Source: Clostridiales bacterium (GTDB lineage Bacteria; Bacillota; Clostridia; Lachnospirales; Lachnospiraceae). Taken from it: a DNA stretch of 64,000 nt. The notes under the pieces were generated by a model, which saw only the letters and a program-made list of their open reading frames with translations, was not told where the DNA came from and searched no databases. Shown in pieces: positions 53,433 through 62,553 of the stretch (the first letter of the stretch is position 1; each line of letters begins with the position of its first letter). The DNA lies in contig DUNO01000009.1 of NCBI GenBank assembly GCA_012839295.1, positions 62,001-126,000 of the forward strand, written 5' to 3'. The translations under genes were made by a program, and so were the position numbers.

Positions 53433-54026
53433 ATGAAGGTATTTATTGTTTATAGCCATCCCAGCCAAGATAGTTTTACCTATATGATTCGGGAACGATT
53501 CATTCAGGGTTTGGAAGAGGCGGGACATTCTTATATCATATCAAATTTGTATGAGATTCATTTTAATGAAAGCTTTTCCGAACAGGAATACTTAAGGGAA
53601 GGCTTTTATCAAGAGAAACTAAAAGTTCCACAGGATGTATCTGATGAGCAGCAAAAGATAAATTCATCAGATGCAATCGTTTTTATATATCCTGTCTTCT
53701 GGACAGAAGCTCCCGCTAAACTTGTCGGATGGTTCCAACGCGTTTGGACGTATGGATTTGCATATGGGAATAATCCGACTATGAAGACTTTGAAGAAAGC
53801 GTTATTTCTTGTTAGCATGGGTGGCAGTTTGTCGGAGAAAGTCAGGCAGCAGCAAGTGGATGCAATGAAATGCGTGATGCTGGGAGACCGTATTCATAAC
53901 AGAGCCGAGTATAAGGAAATGATAGTTTTTGATGAAATGACCAGAGGCTATGGTAATGATGAGAATCGGGAAAAGAGGATTGAAATATTTTTGGAAAAAG
54001 TTTATAAAATGGCTTTGGAGTTTTAG
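53433..54026 (+). CDS. NAD(P)H-dependent flavin oxidoreductase (flavodoxin fold)
   Basis: 197-residue protein of the quinone-reductase/KefF-MdaB type: FIVYSHPSQDSFTY at the FMN phosphate site, then FIYPVFWTEAPAKLVGWFQR and a final helix. Reduces quinones or similar acceptors with two electrons. CTGGAGGAG precedes the ATG. Complete, single gene. Confidence 0.88.
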   Translation: MKVFIVYSHPSQDSFTYMIRERFIQGLEEAGHSYIISNLYEIHFNESFSEQEYLREGFYQEKLKVPQDVSDEQQKINSSDAIVFIYPVFWTEAPAKLVGWFQRVWTYGFAYGNNPTMKTLKKALFLVSMGGSLSEKVRQQQVDAMKCVMLGDRIHNRAEYKEMIVFDEMTRGYGNDENREKRIEIFLEKVYKMALEF

Positions 54027-54126
54027 AAGCACTAATTTCTATGAAGTAGCGAAACAAAGAGGATATATGCAAGAATTTATTAGTATAGCAGCAGGCATAA
54101 ATATTCATGAAGCGAGGAAATGACAA

Positions 54127-54456
54127 ATGAACACAAAGCATGTTACAGTAGAAGATTATAATCCTGAATGGAAAAATGAATTTAAGCGTATATCGAATGA
54201 GTTGTCGGCAGTTCTAGCAGATAAAATAATATCCATTGGGCATGTAGGAAGTACATCGGTTGAAGGATTGGCGGCTAAACCAGTTATTGATATTGTCATA
54301 GATAATAATTTTGAAGAGGCAAAGCAGACATTGGAATTAACCGGATATCTTTATGAAGGAGATTTCTATTTCGATCCATTTAAGCTAGAATTTTTATGGG
54401 TTGACGTTAAAATATTTAATAAAGCGGAGAAATATTCATTGGAAGGTTTGCTATAG
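54127..54456 (+). pseudogene. GrpB-family protein, C-terminally truncated
   Basis: 109 codons carrying the GrpB nucleotidyltransferase core (PEWKNEFKRIS, IGHVGSTSVEGLAAKPVIDI) but ending where intact members (about 170 residues) continue with a His/Arg-rich C-terminal half; the last 20 residues do not look like the family. Probably a broken gene. Confidence 0.7.
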
Positions 54457-54614
54457 ATACAAAAGTTAATAAAACTTTGGAGGAAATCAGCATGTGGTGT
54501 CACTTTTTATTCAACAATAATAGAATGCGCTAATGGATTTTAATTAACGAGTGGTCGGAATAGCTTATGCGAAAAGCATAGGTTTATTTGTTGTTTAGAA
54601 AAGGAAACCATAAT

Positions 54615-55059
54615 ATGAAGATAGATAATAGTATTCTTAAACACTATTTAAGAAATGTGATGTTTATTACAGGAACAGCATATGCAGGTAAGTCAACAAT
54701 GGTAGCAATGCTGGCAGAAAAATATGGATTGATCCAATGTGGGGAAAATTATCACGCCAAGGTAGCAGGTGGCTGTTATGCTGTCGCCACAGGAAATGTC
54801 AGTAGAGAAATTTTTTGACCGGAACGATCCGGATAAGGTTTTTATAAGGGAACAGATTATGCAATCAGAATCTCCCCAAAAAACAATGGAGAATTTTAAG
54901 GCATGTTTGGCTAAAGTGAATAGTAAAGAGAACTACGACCAGTATGCCAGAAGTGGATTTTTTACGTTAGTAAGAACCGATGCAGACAAGGATACGAAGG
55001 ATGAAATACTGAGAATGCTATCAAATCATTTTGGACTGGATCAGGGTATTACGTCTTGA
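54615..55059 (+). pseudogene. P-loop kinase-like gene with internal deletion and frameshift
   Basis: The first frame has MKIDNSILKHYLRNVMFITG and Walker A GTAYAGKST, ending at CGENYH. A second frame resumes with VAVMLSPQEMSVEKFFDRND and the C-terminal part NHFGLDQ. About 80 residues that normally separate these blocks are missing. Not functional. Confidence 0.78.
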
Positions 55060-55157
55060 GCTGATGGGGCGTAAAAAACTCGGAAGTACATATTGCGTAG
55101 GAACGATGGGGCTTTATGACATATTGATATGATTTTTAGTTTTAAGTATTAAGGAAT

Positions 55158-55207
55158 ATGGACTCACCGAAGGTGTGCTTTGCACTACATTTGGTGAGTC
55201 CATTTTT
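55158..55207 (+). terminator. Terminator-like hairpin
   Basis: ATGGACTCACC pairs with GGTGAGTCCAT, followed by TTTTTG. It ends the decayed kinase region. The rest of 55060-55381 shows only a short open stretch (LMGRKKLGSTYCVGTMGLYD) that I cannot assign. Confidence 0.8.
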
Positions 55208-55381
55208 GCAGTAATTATTTTAAAGCAAATGGTAACCCGCGATTATTTAATTATTAAAAGGAGGGTTATGGAAATTGAGGTGGTGAAATAAGAGGCGATA
55301 TGTTACGATAGTATCAGGGGGAAACTAAAATTTTTTAGATGTTTTCGAATACAGGAAATGATTTCACTGGAGGTTAAATTT

Positions 55382-55669
55382 ATGAGCATGGCATTTATTC
55401 TTTTGGGTACGATATTAGTTTTAGCGGGAGTATTAACAATTACAAAAACGTGGATGTGGATTCAACAGGGGGTTCTAAAAAGACCGGTACATGTGGAAAA
55501 ATACACGGGATATATGGGTAGTGTAGATATTTTATTTGGGCTATTGGGGATAGCATTAGGAGTTCTTAGGTATGGAAAAGATATATATGACAGTGTTTCG
55601 TTCGCTTATATATTGGCTTATTTTCTGATTAAAATATGGGGTGAAATTAAGTATCGTAAGAAACAATAA
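55382..55669 (+). CDS. Small membrane protein
   Basis: 95 residues with three hydrophobic segments (MAFILLGTILVLAGVLTI, VDILFGLLGIALGVL, FAYILAYFLIKIW). ATG 55382 follows GGAGG at good distance; ATG 55358 is upstream of that site. No family recognised. Confidence 0.6.
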   Translation: MSMAFILLGTILVLAGVLTITKTWMWIQQGVLKRPVHVEKYTGYMGSVDILFGLLGIALGVLRYGKDIYDSVSFAYILAYFLIKIWGEIKYRKKQ

Positions 55670-55740
55670 CATAAAAAATACAGAGGGAAACGCACAATAT
55701 GTGATTACTTTGATTATCCGGAATTCCAGATTAATTAAAT

Positions 55741-55834
55741 GCTAAGAAGGAGTACAGTCAATGCAAATCAAGAGAATAGAATTGAACGAAAGGGATAAGG
55801 CATTAAAGCTTGTTTTGGAGACATTTATGCAATA
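55741..55834 (+). repeat. Direct repeat matching 41517-41610
   Basis: 94 bases, one mismatch to the upstream copy, same orientation. It covers the ribosome site and first 25 codons of the GNAT gene. Recombination between the copies would remove 14.2 kb. Confidence 0.95.
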
Positions 55835-56198
55835 TGAAGCACCGGATTACCCCGAGGAAGGTATTAAAACTTTTCAAAACTCCGTTATCAATAACGACAA
55901 CTACTTAAATAATATTGTATTGTATGGGGCTTATAAAAGGGATGTCATTTATGGTGTTATTGCAACAAGAAACCAAGGAAATCATATTGCGCTATTTTTT
56001 GTTGACGGTAAATACCATAGGCAGGGAATCGGGAAAAAATTGTTTCATGCCGTTTTGGAGCATAGCTCGTCAAATGTAATTACGGTGAATTCATCGCCCT
56101 ATGCCGTTGAAATATATCATCATTTAGGCTTTATTGATACTGCACCTGAGCAGGTAGTGGATGGAATAAGATATACGCCGATGATATATATAAAGTAA
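55761..56198 (+). CDS. GNAT-family N-acetyltransferase
   Basis: 145-residue acetyltransferase with acetyl-CoA loop HRQGIGKKLF and the C-terminal strand NSSPYAVEIYHHLGF. Substrate unknown. AAGGAG precedes the ATG. Complete, in contrast to its fused relic at 41517. Confidence 0.88.
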   Translation: MQIKRIELNERDKALKLVLETFMQYEAPDYPEEGIKTFQNSVINNDNYLNNIVLYGAYKRDVIYGVIATRNQGNHIALFFVDGKYHRQGIGKKLFHAVLEHSSSNVITVNSSPYAVEIYHHLGFIDTAPEQVVDGIRYTPMIYIK

Positions 56199-56248
56199 AT
56201 ATAGTATTAGTTGGGGCATGTAGCAACTTGCTATAATGGAGGGTATAG

Positions 56249-56761
56249 ATGAAGAAGGTAATCATAATTAATGGGCCGATAGGTGTAGGGAAATCTACCG
56301 TAGGAAAACTACTTTGTAGTAAATTAAATAAATCGGCGTTTCTTGATGGAGACTGGTGTTTTGATTTGCATCCGTTCATCGCCGACAAAGAAACGAAAGA
56401 AATGGCAGTTGATAACATAATCCATATAATCAATAATTATCTTAATTGCTCACATTGTGATTATGTTGTATTCAACTGGGTTATGGATAAGATGGAAGTA
56501 TACCAGAAAATAATAAATAGTATTAAAATAAACAGAATGTATCTGTATGAGGTTACTCTAATTTGCACGGAAGAAGCACTAACAGATAGATGGTATAAAG
56601 ACAACCTATGCGAATGGAGGATAGAGGAGTGGCTAAATATTAGTAAAAAATCACTTGATTATTTTAGGGGATTAGATACTATTTGTATAGATACAAGCGG
56701 TAACACAGCAAGTGGTGTTACAGATGAAATATATTCTATTGTAGTTAAAGAAGTATTATAG
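56249..56761 (+). CDS. P-loop nucleoside/shikimate-kinase-like protein
   Basis: 170 residues with Walker A GPIGVGKST at the start and a kinase-like layout (FLDGDWCFDLHPF, later LICTEEALTDRW). A small-molecule phosphotransferase is likely, substrate unknown. GGAGGG precedes the ATG. Part of it is duplicated in the relic at 41611-41650. Confidence 0.8.
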   Translation: MKKVIIINGPIGVGKSTVGKLLCSKLNKSAFLDGDWCFDLHPFIADKETKEMAVDNIIHIINNYLNCSHCDYVVFNWVMDKMEVYQKIINSIKINRMYLYEVTLICTEEALTDRWYKDNLCEWRIEEWLNISKKSLDYFRGLDTICIDTSGNTASGVTDEIYSIVVKEVL

Positions 56762-56791
56762 CGTAATAGCTGTTGGAAGTATAGACCATGG

Positions 56792-57024
56792 AGAATCTAT
56801 GGTGCAAAGCTGGATGGACTGTATAGTAATGTGGATTTAACTGGATCCAAAAGTGAAGATTCGGTAGCAGAACCGATAGATATACCACATTATCCATTAG
56901 GGATATCTATCATTCTTGCCCATCCCAAAGATGTGATAAAGAATATTGGCGATGCTCCGACAATGGATTATTATAATGCATATCACGACTTGAATAATAA
57001 ACTGGATAATTTAATTGTGATGTT
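56792..57024 (+). pseudogene. Fragment of a QueG-like 4Fe-4S double-cluster protein
   Basis: PIDIPHYPLGISIILAHPKD, then DYYNAYHDLNNKLDNLIVM, is the N-terminal block of epoxyqueuosine-reductase-like proteins. Both start and cysteine-rich remainder are absent. It is joined directly to beta-lactamase sequence. Confidence 0.65.
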
Positions 57025-57387
57025 TCTGAATGGAAAGGGAACAACACTAATCCTATTCAGGAATTGAATGGATTTTGGCTAAATTCTTCTTTGAAAATTT
57101 CCCCATCCGGACAAGTGCGGATACTGGCAAGAATATTTGAAGGAAAGACTATATATAGCGATAAAAGTATAGATGTGCTTAAAAATATTATGCTAGTTGA
57201 TGATAACAGTACACAGAAGATTTATGGGAAAACTGGTTCAGGTTCTAATGGGGAGGCCTGGTTTGTTGGATTTTCAGAAAAAGATGGGCAAAAAGATTAT
57301 TTTGCGATATATTTATACGATAGTACACAAAAGGAAGTTGTTTCAGGGAAGATAGCAAAAGAAATTGCTTTAGAAGTGATGAGGTAG
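57025..57387 (+). pseudogene. 3' fragment of a class D beta-lactamase
   Basis: From SEWKGNNTNPIQELNGFWLN to the stop, with IFEGKT, the YGKTGSG box of class D enzymes and AWFVGF. The N-terminal half with the catalytic STxK serine is missing, so it cannot confer resistance. It begins at the joint with the QueG-like fragment. Confidence 0.75.
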
Positions 57388-57463
57388 AAAAAGATTACAA
57401 TTTATAATACGGATTATACTTGAAACAGGTTACAGAAAACTAGAACCTCATGCAGCGCATAAT

Positions 57464-57706
57464 ATGAAGCACGATGGATTCAAACTATGTAAAGGAGGAC
57501 TCGGGAATGAATATACATACAAAAAGGCTGTTATTGGTTCCGTTAGGAAATTATCAAAGGTGATGATTTCCTGTGATAAAGATAATATAGCTTCAAGACA
57601 AACGATAATTAGTTGTGGCGGGATATTAACGGGAGAAAATTATTTTAAAGATGAAGAACAACAAATATTTTGGATTAACCTCGCTAAAGGGGATTACCTT
57701 TGTTAA
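57464..57706 (+). pseudogene. C-terminal fragment of a GNAT acetyltransferase
   Basis: SKVMISCDKDNIASRQTIIS, CGGIL and FWINL match the last third of a GNAT protein; the acetyl-CoA loop is missing and the preceding codons are unrelated. Confidence 0.6.
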
Positions 57707-57778
57707 CAACCTTTTACAACTGTCAGTCACCAAAAACATGAGATGTCATATATAAAAATAAGAAATGAGGTACCACAA

Positions 57779-58507
57779 ATGAAGCTTATTATTATCCGCC
57801 ATGCAGACCCGGACTATTCTATTGACTCCCTTACCGGGAAAGGGTGGAAAGAAGCTAGGTTTTTATCTGATAGGATATCTAAAATGGATGTAAAGGCATT
57901 TTATGTATCACCATTGGGCAGGGCGAAGGACACGGCATCTGTTACGTTGAAAAAGATGAACCGGGAAGCGGAGGTTCTGCCATGGTTAAAGGAATTTCAT
58001 GTCCCAATTATTGATGTGGGGACAGGAAAGGAGCGGATTCCCTGGGACTGGCTTCCGTCCGATTGGACCCAGGTAGAAGAGTTTTATGACAGGAATCTTT
58101 GGCATACAGTTCCGGTGATGCAGGCAGGACGGGTGCTTGAGGAAGCCAGGTTCGTATATTCCGGCCTTGATGAGCTACTGAAGGAGCATGGATATGAGCA
58201 CACGGGAAACCTATACCGTGCAGTCAGGTCTAACAATGATACCATTGTCTTGTTCTGCCACTTTGGAGTAGAATGCGTCATGCTGGGGCATCTGCTCGGC
58301 ATTTCACCCATGGTCTTATGGCATGGGTTTTGTGCTGCACCTTCCTCAGTGACAACCCTTATTACGGAGGAACGCAGAGAGAAAACCGCTTATTTCCGTA
58401 TGTGTTCTTTTGGAGATATTTCACATCTGTATGCTGCCGGGGAACCGCCGGCATTTGCGGCAAGGTTTTGTGAGACGTTTGGGAATATGGAAGAACGTCA
58501 TGATTAG
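57779..58507 (+). CDS. Histidine phosphatase family protein
   Basis: 242-residue phosphoglycerate-mutase-fold protein. The phosphorylated histidine lies in IIIRHADPDY, and the second in VLFCHFGVEC. ATG 57779 after GAGG gives this normal start; the open frame upstream from 57743 is spacer. Substrate unknown. Its codons look GC-richer than those of the fragments before it. Confidence 0.88.
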   Translation: MKLIIIRHADPDYSIDSLTGKGWKEARFLSDRISKMDVKAFYVSPLGRAKDTASVTLKKMNREAEVLPWLKEFHVPIIDVGTGKERIPWDWLPSDWTQVEEFYDRNLWHTVPVMQAGRVLEEARFVYSGLDELLKEHGYEHTGNLYRAVRSNNDTIVLFCHFGVECVMLGHLLGISPMVLWHGFCAAPSSVTTLITEERREKTAYFRMCSFGDISHLYAAGEPPAFAARFCETFGNMEERHD

Positions 58508-58508
58508 T

Positions 58509-58554
58509 ACAGTCAGCCAATACAGCTATAAACAGTCAGCCAATACAGCTATAA
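58509..58554. repeat. Exact 23-bp tandem duplication
   Basis: Two copies of ACAGTCAGCCAATACAGCTATAA written in two parts (ACAGTCAGCCAA, TACAGCTATAA), directly before the ribosome site AGGAGG of the lipoprotein gene. Confidence 0.95.
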
Positions 58555-58570
58555 TAGGAGGTCGAATAAC

Positions 58571-58978
58571 ATGAAAAAGATATGGGTTAGCCTGATGGTG
58601 TTTCTTTTCTTTGTAGCTTTCTCGGCATGTAACAACCATCGTGATACAACTACAGTAAAGAATGGAACTTATAAATTAGGGCAGACAGAAACGGATGCTG
58701 TAGTATCTCCATATATCACTATTTCAGATGAGAATATTTCGTTTTCGTATGATGCGCTGAGCAGTTATTGGCCATATGGTACCTATACGGTAGAAGATGG
58801 TGTCTTAACGATGACGACCTATGATGAAAGGTACAAATATGTATTTCGATTAGATGATGATAAACTTATTTTTCAAAAAAAGGAGTCCTCATCGGTAAGA
58901 GTGATAGATAGCAGATTTGGGGCGGAAATAACAGATAATGCGGAATTCATTTTAGAGGATAATGAAAATGAAAACTAA
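58571..58978 (+). CDS. Small lipoprotein of unknown function
   Basis: 135 residues with a lipoprotein signal (MKKIWVSLMVFLFFVAF, lipobox FSAC) and a small beta-rich domain (YGTYTVEDGVLTMTTYDERY). I do not recognise a family. TAGGAGG precedes the ATG. Confidence 0.7.
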   Translation: MKKIWVSLMVFLFFVAFSACNNHRDTTTVKNGTYKLGQTETDAVVSPYITISDENISFSYDALSSYWPYGTYTVEDGVLTMTTYDERYKYVFRLDDDKLIFQKKESSSVRVIDSRFGAEITDNAEFILEDNENEN

Positions 58979-59066
58979 GAGAAAAGTATAAAGAGTATTA
59001 ATATTTAGTTCTTATCTCTAAACCCATGAAAACAACGGGGAATACTACCCGGGAAGGAAGAATATC

Positions 59067-59873
59067 ATGCAGTTTGGTATGCCTACACTGATTGAAAATA
59101 AAGATCTGGAAGAGACAGCTTTGATATGCCGGGAACTGGGGTTGGATTTTATTGAGTTAAACATGAACCTTCCCCAGTATCAGGTTGAATGCCTTAGCAA
59201 AACGGATGAATTTCTAAAGATTGCAGAAAAATACGGAATTTTCTATACAATACACCTGGATGAGAACCTGAATTTCTGTGATTTTAACAGAGCAGTTTCT
59301 AAAGCTTATTCCGATACGGTAAAAAGAACGATAGATATTGCAAAAAGACTGGGCGTACCGGTACTGAATATGCACATGAATAAGGGGGTATATTTCACGT
59401 TACCGGATAAAAAAATCTATCTGTTTGATAAGTATAATACAAATTATATGGCCGATATAAAGGCATTCAAAGAGCTTTGCAGTGAGGCAATTGGAGATGG
59501 GGATATTAAGATATCAATAGAAAACACGGATGGGTATATGGAATATGAAAAAACAGCAATAGAATGTCTTTTACAAAGTGAGGTTTTTACATTAACCTGG
59601 GATATCGGGCATTCACATACTGTTAAAAATATGGATGAGCCATTCATTCTAAAGCATGCAGAAAGATTAATGCATTTTCACCTGCATGATGCCGCCGGTA
59701 AGAGAAACCACTTAACTCTTGGAAGCGGTGAGATCGATTTGAATGAGAGGTTAACTATAGCCCAAAAATATGGCTGCAGATGTGTTATTGAGACAAAAAC
59801 AGTAGAGGCATTAAAAGAATCAGTGCAGTATATGGAAAGTGGCAAAGGGCTACATATTCGGATGCGTGCGTGA
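59067..59873 (+). CDS. Sugar-phosphate isomerase/epimerase (AP endonuclease 2 TIM barrel)
   Basis: 268-residue xylose-isomerase-like barrel. Candidate metal ligands lie in ISIENTDG, TWDIGHSH, HFHLHDAAG and CVIETK. Could isomerise or epimerise a sugar or polyol. GGGAAGGAAG precedes the ATG. No sugar genes in the immediate neighbourhood except the importer starting at 61082. Confidence 0.82.
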   Translation: MQFGMPTLIENKDLEETALICRELGLDFIELNMNLPQYQVECLSKTDEFLKIAEKYGIFYTIHLDENLNFCDFNRAVSKAYSDTVKRTIDIAKRLGVPVLNMHMNKGVYFTLPDKKIYLFDKYNTNYMADIKAFKELCSEAIGDGDIKISIENTDGYMEYEKTAIECLLQSEVFTLTWDIGHSHTVKNMDEPFILKHAERLMHFHLHDAAGKRNHLTLGSGEIDLNERLTIAQKYGCRCVIETKTVEALKESVQYMESGKGLHIRMRA

Positions 59874-59931
59874 ATAAATCATGTGGATTTTGAGCCTCAG
59901 TAGTTTACATAAGAAAGGATGGGGAAACAGG

Positions 59932-60790
59932 ATGATATATTTACGGAGCTTTACCTTCCCGAATGCTGACAGGGAATTTGACTTTATCCTGGACATCAAA
60001 AGAACCTGCTATGATTCATTTTATCCCTTTAAGATACTATCAAACCATGATCTTGACAGGTTGGATTTTGATACAGTCACCATATTATATGGAGGGAATG
60101 GTTCAGGGAAATCCACAGCATTGAATGTTATTGCGGAGAAAACAGGAATCCGCCGGGGATTCCGTCTATAATAAATCGAATTTTTTTCCTGACTATGTCG
60201 CATTGTGCAACATGAATGAGGAAGAAGACATCCCGGAAAGCAGCAGGATCATCACCAGTGACGATGTATTTGATTATATGCTGAATATCCGTAACCTGAA
60301 TGAAGGGATCGACTGGAAAAGGGAAAAGCTGTTTGATGAATACCTGGATGCAAAGTATTCGAATTTTCAGATGAAATCAATGGAGGATTATGAACAGCTG
60401 AAAAAAGTGAATAACGCCAGGCGTAAAACCCAGTCCCGCTTTGTAAGGGGTGAATTGATTGATAATGTACGGGAATATTCCAATGGGGAAAGCGCATTTT
60501 TTTACTTTACTGAAAAAATCGGTGAAAATGGACTGTATTTATTAGACGAGCCGGAAAACAGCCTTTCTCCTAAACTCCAAATTGAATTGATGGGCTTCCT
60601 TGAGGATTCTGCCAGGTTTTTCGGATGCCAATTTATCATATCCACACATTCACCGTTCCTGCTTTCCATGAAGGGCGCAAGGATCTATAACCTTGATGAA
60701 AATCCTGTCACCATAAAGAGGTGGACGGAGTTGGAAAATGTACGTACTTATTATGAGTTTTTTAAAACCCATGGGAAGGAATTTTTATAG
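59932..60790 (+). pseudogene. AAA/ABC-type ATPase gene with a frameshift
   Basis: Frame one (from ATG 59932) has Walker A YGGNGSGKST and stops at 60171. Frame two continues the same protein with SVYNKSNFFPDYVALCNM, ABC-like signature YSNGESAFFYF, Walker B GLYLLDEPENSLS and the switch STHSPFLLS. Removing one G from the GGGG at 60155-60158 restores a single frame. Full length would be about 285 residues. Either a recent mutation, a sequencing error or slippage. Confidence 0.85.
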
Positions 60791-60874
60791 GAGCTGTAAG
60801 CTTTTTTGATAACAGTAAAGAAATGAGGCTGTTTTATGAAATTAATTATTTGTAAGGATCAGAATAGAAGAAGG

Positions 60875-60910
60875 AAAGGAACTTAATCTGTTAGAAAAGG
60901 TTCCTTTTTT
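60875..60910 (+). terminator. Terminator after the ATPase gene
   Basis: AAGGAAC pairs with GTTCCTT around a 16-base loop; six T residues follow. Confidence 0.75.
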
Positions 60911-60995
60911 GTTGTGCATAATGTTTAACTAAAAATCTAATTTATCAATATATATGTGCAAGATTTTAAACATTTTAGAACAAGTAAACATCTTT

Positions 60996-61024
60996 TTGTT
61001 TATAGCGCTGTGTTGTATTATGAT
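60996..61024 (+). promoter_or_regulatory. Promoter of the last sugar importer operon
   Basis: TTGTTT (60996-61001), 17 bases, TATGAT (61019-61024), about 58 bases before the start codon. Confidence 0.55.
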
Positions 61025-61081
61025 TTTATCAAATGATTATTGGAATTTGATGAATCTGATTGATTAGAAGGAGGATAAGCT

Positions 61082-62401
61082 ATGAAAAAAAGATTGGCAG
61101 CATTGTTATTATGCATAACAATGGCAGCTGGGCTTTTAGCAGGCTGCGGGAAGGGGAATACCGGTTCCCAGGACACAGGAGGTTCCGGAAGTGTGGATGC
61201 AGAGGGGAAAAAACAGGGCGGAGAGCTGACAGCCATGTGTGTAGGTACGGAATCGGATACCTATTTGCCGGCCTATAAAGCTATTGTGGACGAGTTTAAC
61301 AAAACTAATGAATATGGCGTAACCGTTAATATGGGATTTTATGAAAATGAACAATATAAGACAAAGCTGACGACGCTGATGGCCTCCAACGCGGTGCCGG
61401 ATATTTTCTTTACCTGGGAGTTGGCTTACCTGGAGCCCTTCGTATCCGGCGGTAAGGTAACGGATATTACCTCTTACCTGGAGGGGGATCAGGAGTGGAA
61501 GAACAGCTTCTCCGGCGGGACCTTAGATCTGCTGTCCTATGATGACAAGATATATGCCATACCGACCCAGAAGAGCCTTTGCGTTATGTTCTATAACAAA
61601 AAGATTTTTAAGGATAACAACATTGCCGTTCCTACTACCTATGAGGATTTCTTAAAGGCCTGCGATACACTCAAGACCGCAGGAGTAATACCGATGGCTA
61701 TGTGCGGAACGGATGCATGGATCCCAGCTCAGTTCGTACAGCAGATCTCTAACGGTATTGCGGGTATGGACCTGTATAACGGTATCAGTGAAGGAACAAG
61801 GAAATGGAATGATGCCGCCCATGTTGAAGCAGCTGGGGAACTGCAGAAAATGGTAGATGCGGGATATTTCCAGAATGGTTATATCGGCATGTCACCGGAG
61901 GAATCTACTGCATTGTTTACCTCCGGCAAAGCTGCCATGTATTTTATGGGTGCCTGGGACAGCTCCAAGGTGTCGGAAGCCTTGAAGGAGGATGGGGGAG
62001 CCTTTATCCTGCCTGCCAAGAATCCAGAGTACAATAATGTTTCCGTAGGCTCCGTAGATACATGCTTTGCAGTTTCTGCAAATTGTAAGAACAAGGATGC
62101 AGCTGTTGCCTTTTTGAAATTCTGGACCTCCCAGGTCAATGAAGAGAAGCTGCTATATGACCAGGGAAGAATGCCAGCAGGAAATTTTGAAATTGACAGC
62201 TCCAAGCTAAACAGCTTATTTGCCGAGGTTGTTAACCTGTCCAAGCAGCAGAAGGGGCTGACCCCCTGGTGGGATAGAGCCTTTGGCGCCGGGGAAGGAG
62301 TGGAATTTAATAATACCTGTGTAGCTGTCTGCGGCGGAGAGGAGCCCCAGAAGGCCTTTGATTCCTTACAGCAGTTTGCTGAGGATAATGCAGACCGATA
62401 A
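61082..62401 (+). CDS. Sugar ABC transporter substrate-binding lipoprotein (MsmE/family 1)
   Basis: 439-residue receptor with lipoprotein signal (MKKRLAALLLCITMAAGLL, lipobox LAGC), Gly/Ser linker and a family 1 fold (FYENEQYKTKLTTLMAS, PDIFFTWELAYLEPFV). AAGGAGG precedes the ATG. Two permeases follow. Ligand not identifiable; oligosaccharides such as raffinose-type sugars are typical. Confidence 0.9.
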   Translation: MKKRLAALLLCITMAAGLLAGCGKGNTGSQDTGGSGSVDAEGKKQGGELTAMCVGTESDTYLPAYKAIVDEFNKTNEYGVTVNMGFYENEQYKTKLTTLMASNAVPDIFFTWELAYLEPFVSGGKVTDITSYLEGDQEWKNSFSGGTLDLLSYDDKIYAIPTQKSLCVMFYNKKIFKDNNIAVPTTYEDFLKACDTLKTAGVIPMAMCGTDAWIPAQFVQQISNGIAGMDLYNGISEGTRKWNDAAHVEAAGELQKMVDAGYFQNGYIGMSPEESTALFTSGKAAMYFMGAWDSSKVSEALKEDGGAFILPAKNPEYNNVSVGSVDTCFAVSANCKNKDAAVAFLKFWTSQVNEEKLLYDQGRMPAGNFEIDSSKLNSLFAEVVNLSKQQKGLTPWWDRAFGAGEGVEFNNTCVAVCGGEEPQKAFDSLQQFAEDNADR

Positions 62402-62431
62402 AAATATGCCTATGCCAGGCTTATAGGAAAG

Positions 62432-62468
62432 GATTCTCCCCCGGAACCGGATGTTCTGGGGGAGAATC
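62432..62468 (+). promoter_or_regulatory. Stem-loop between binding-protein and permease genes
   Basis: GATTCTCCCCC pairs with GGGGGAGAATC, extended inward by GAAC/GTTC. Only TTTA follows. Fourth stem-loop of this kind in the window. Confidence 0.75.
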
Positions 62469-62553
62469 TTTACCAGGATGGTTCCCTGTACAATAAAATC
62501 CGTCCTGATAAAAGGGGAGTACCCCAAGAGGGGGAATTAAAAGGAGGAATTGG

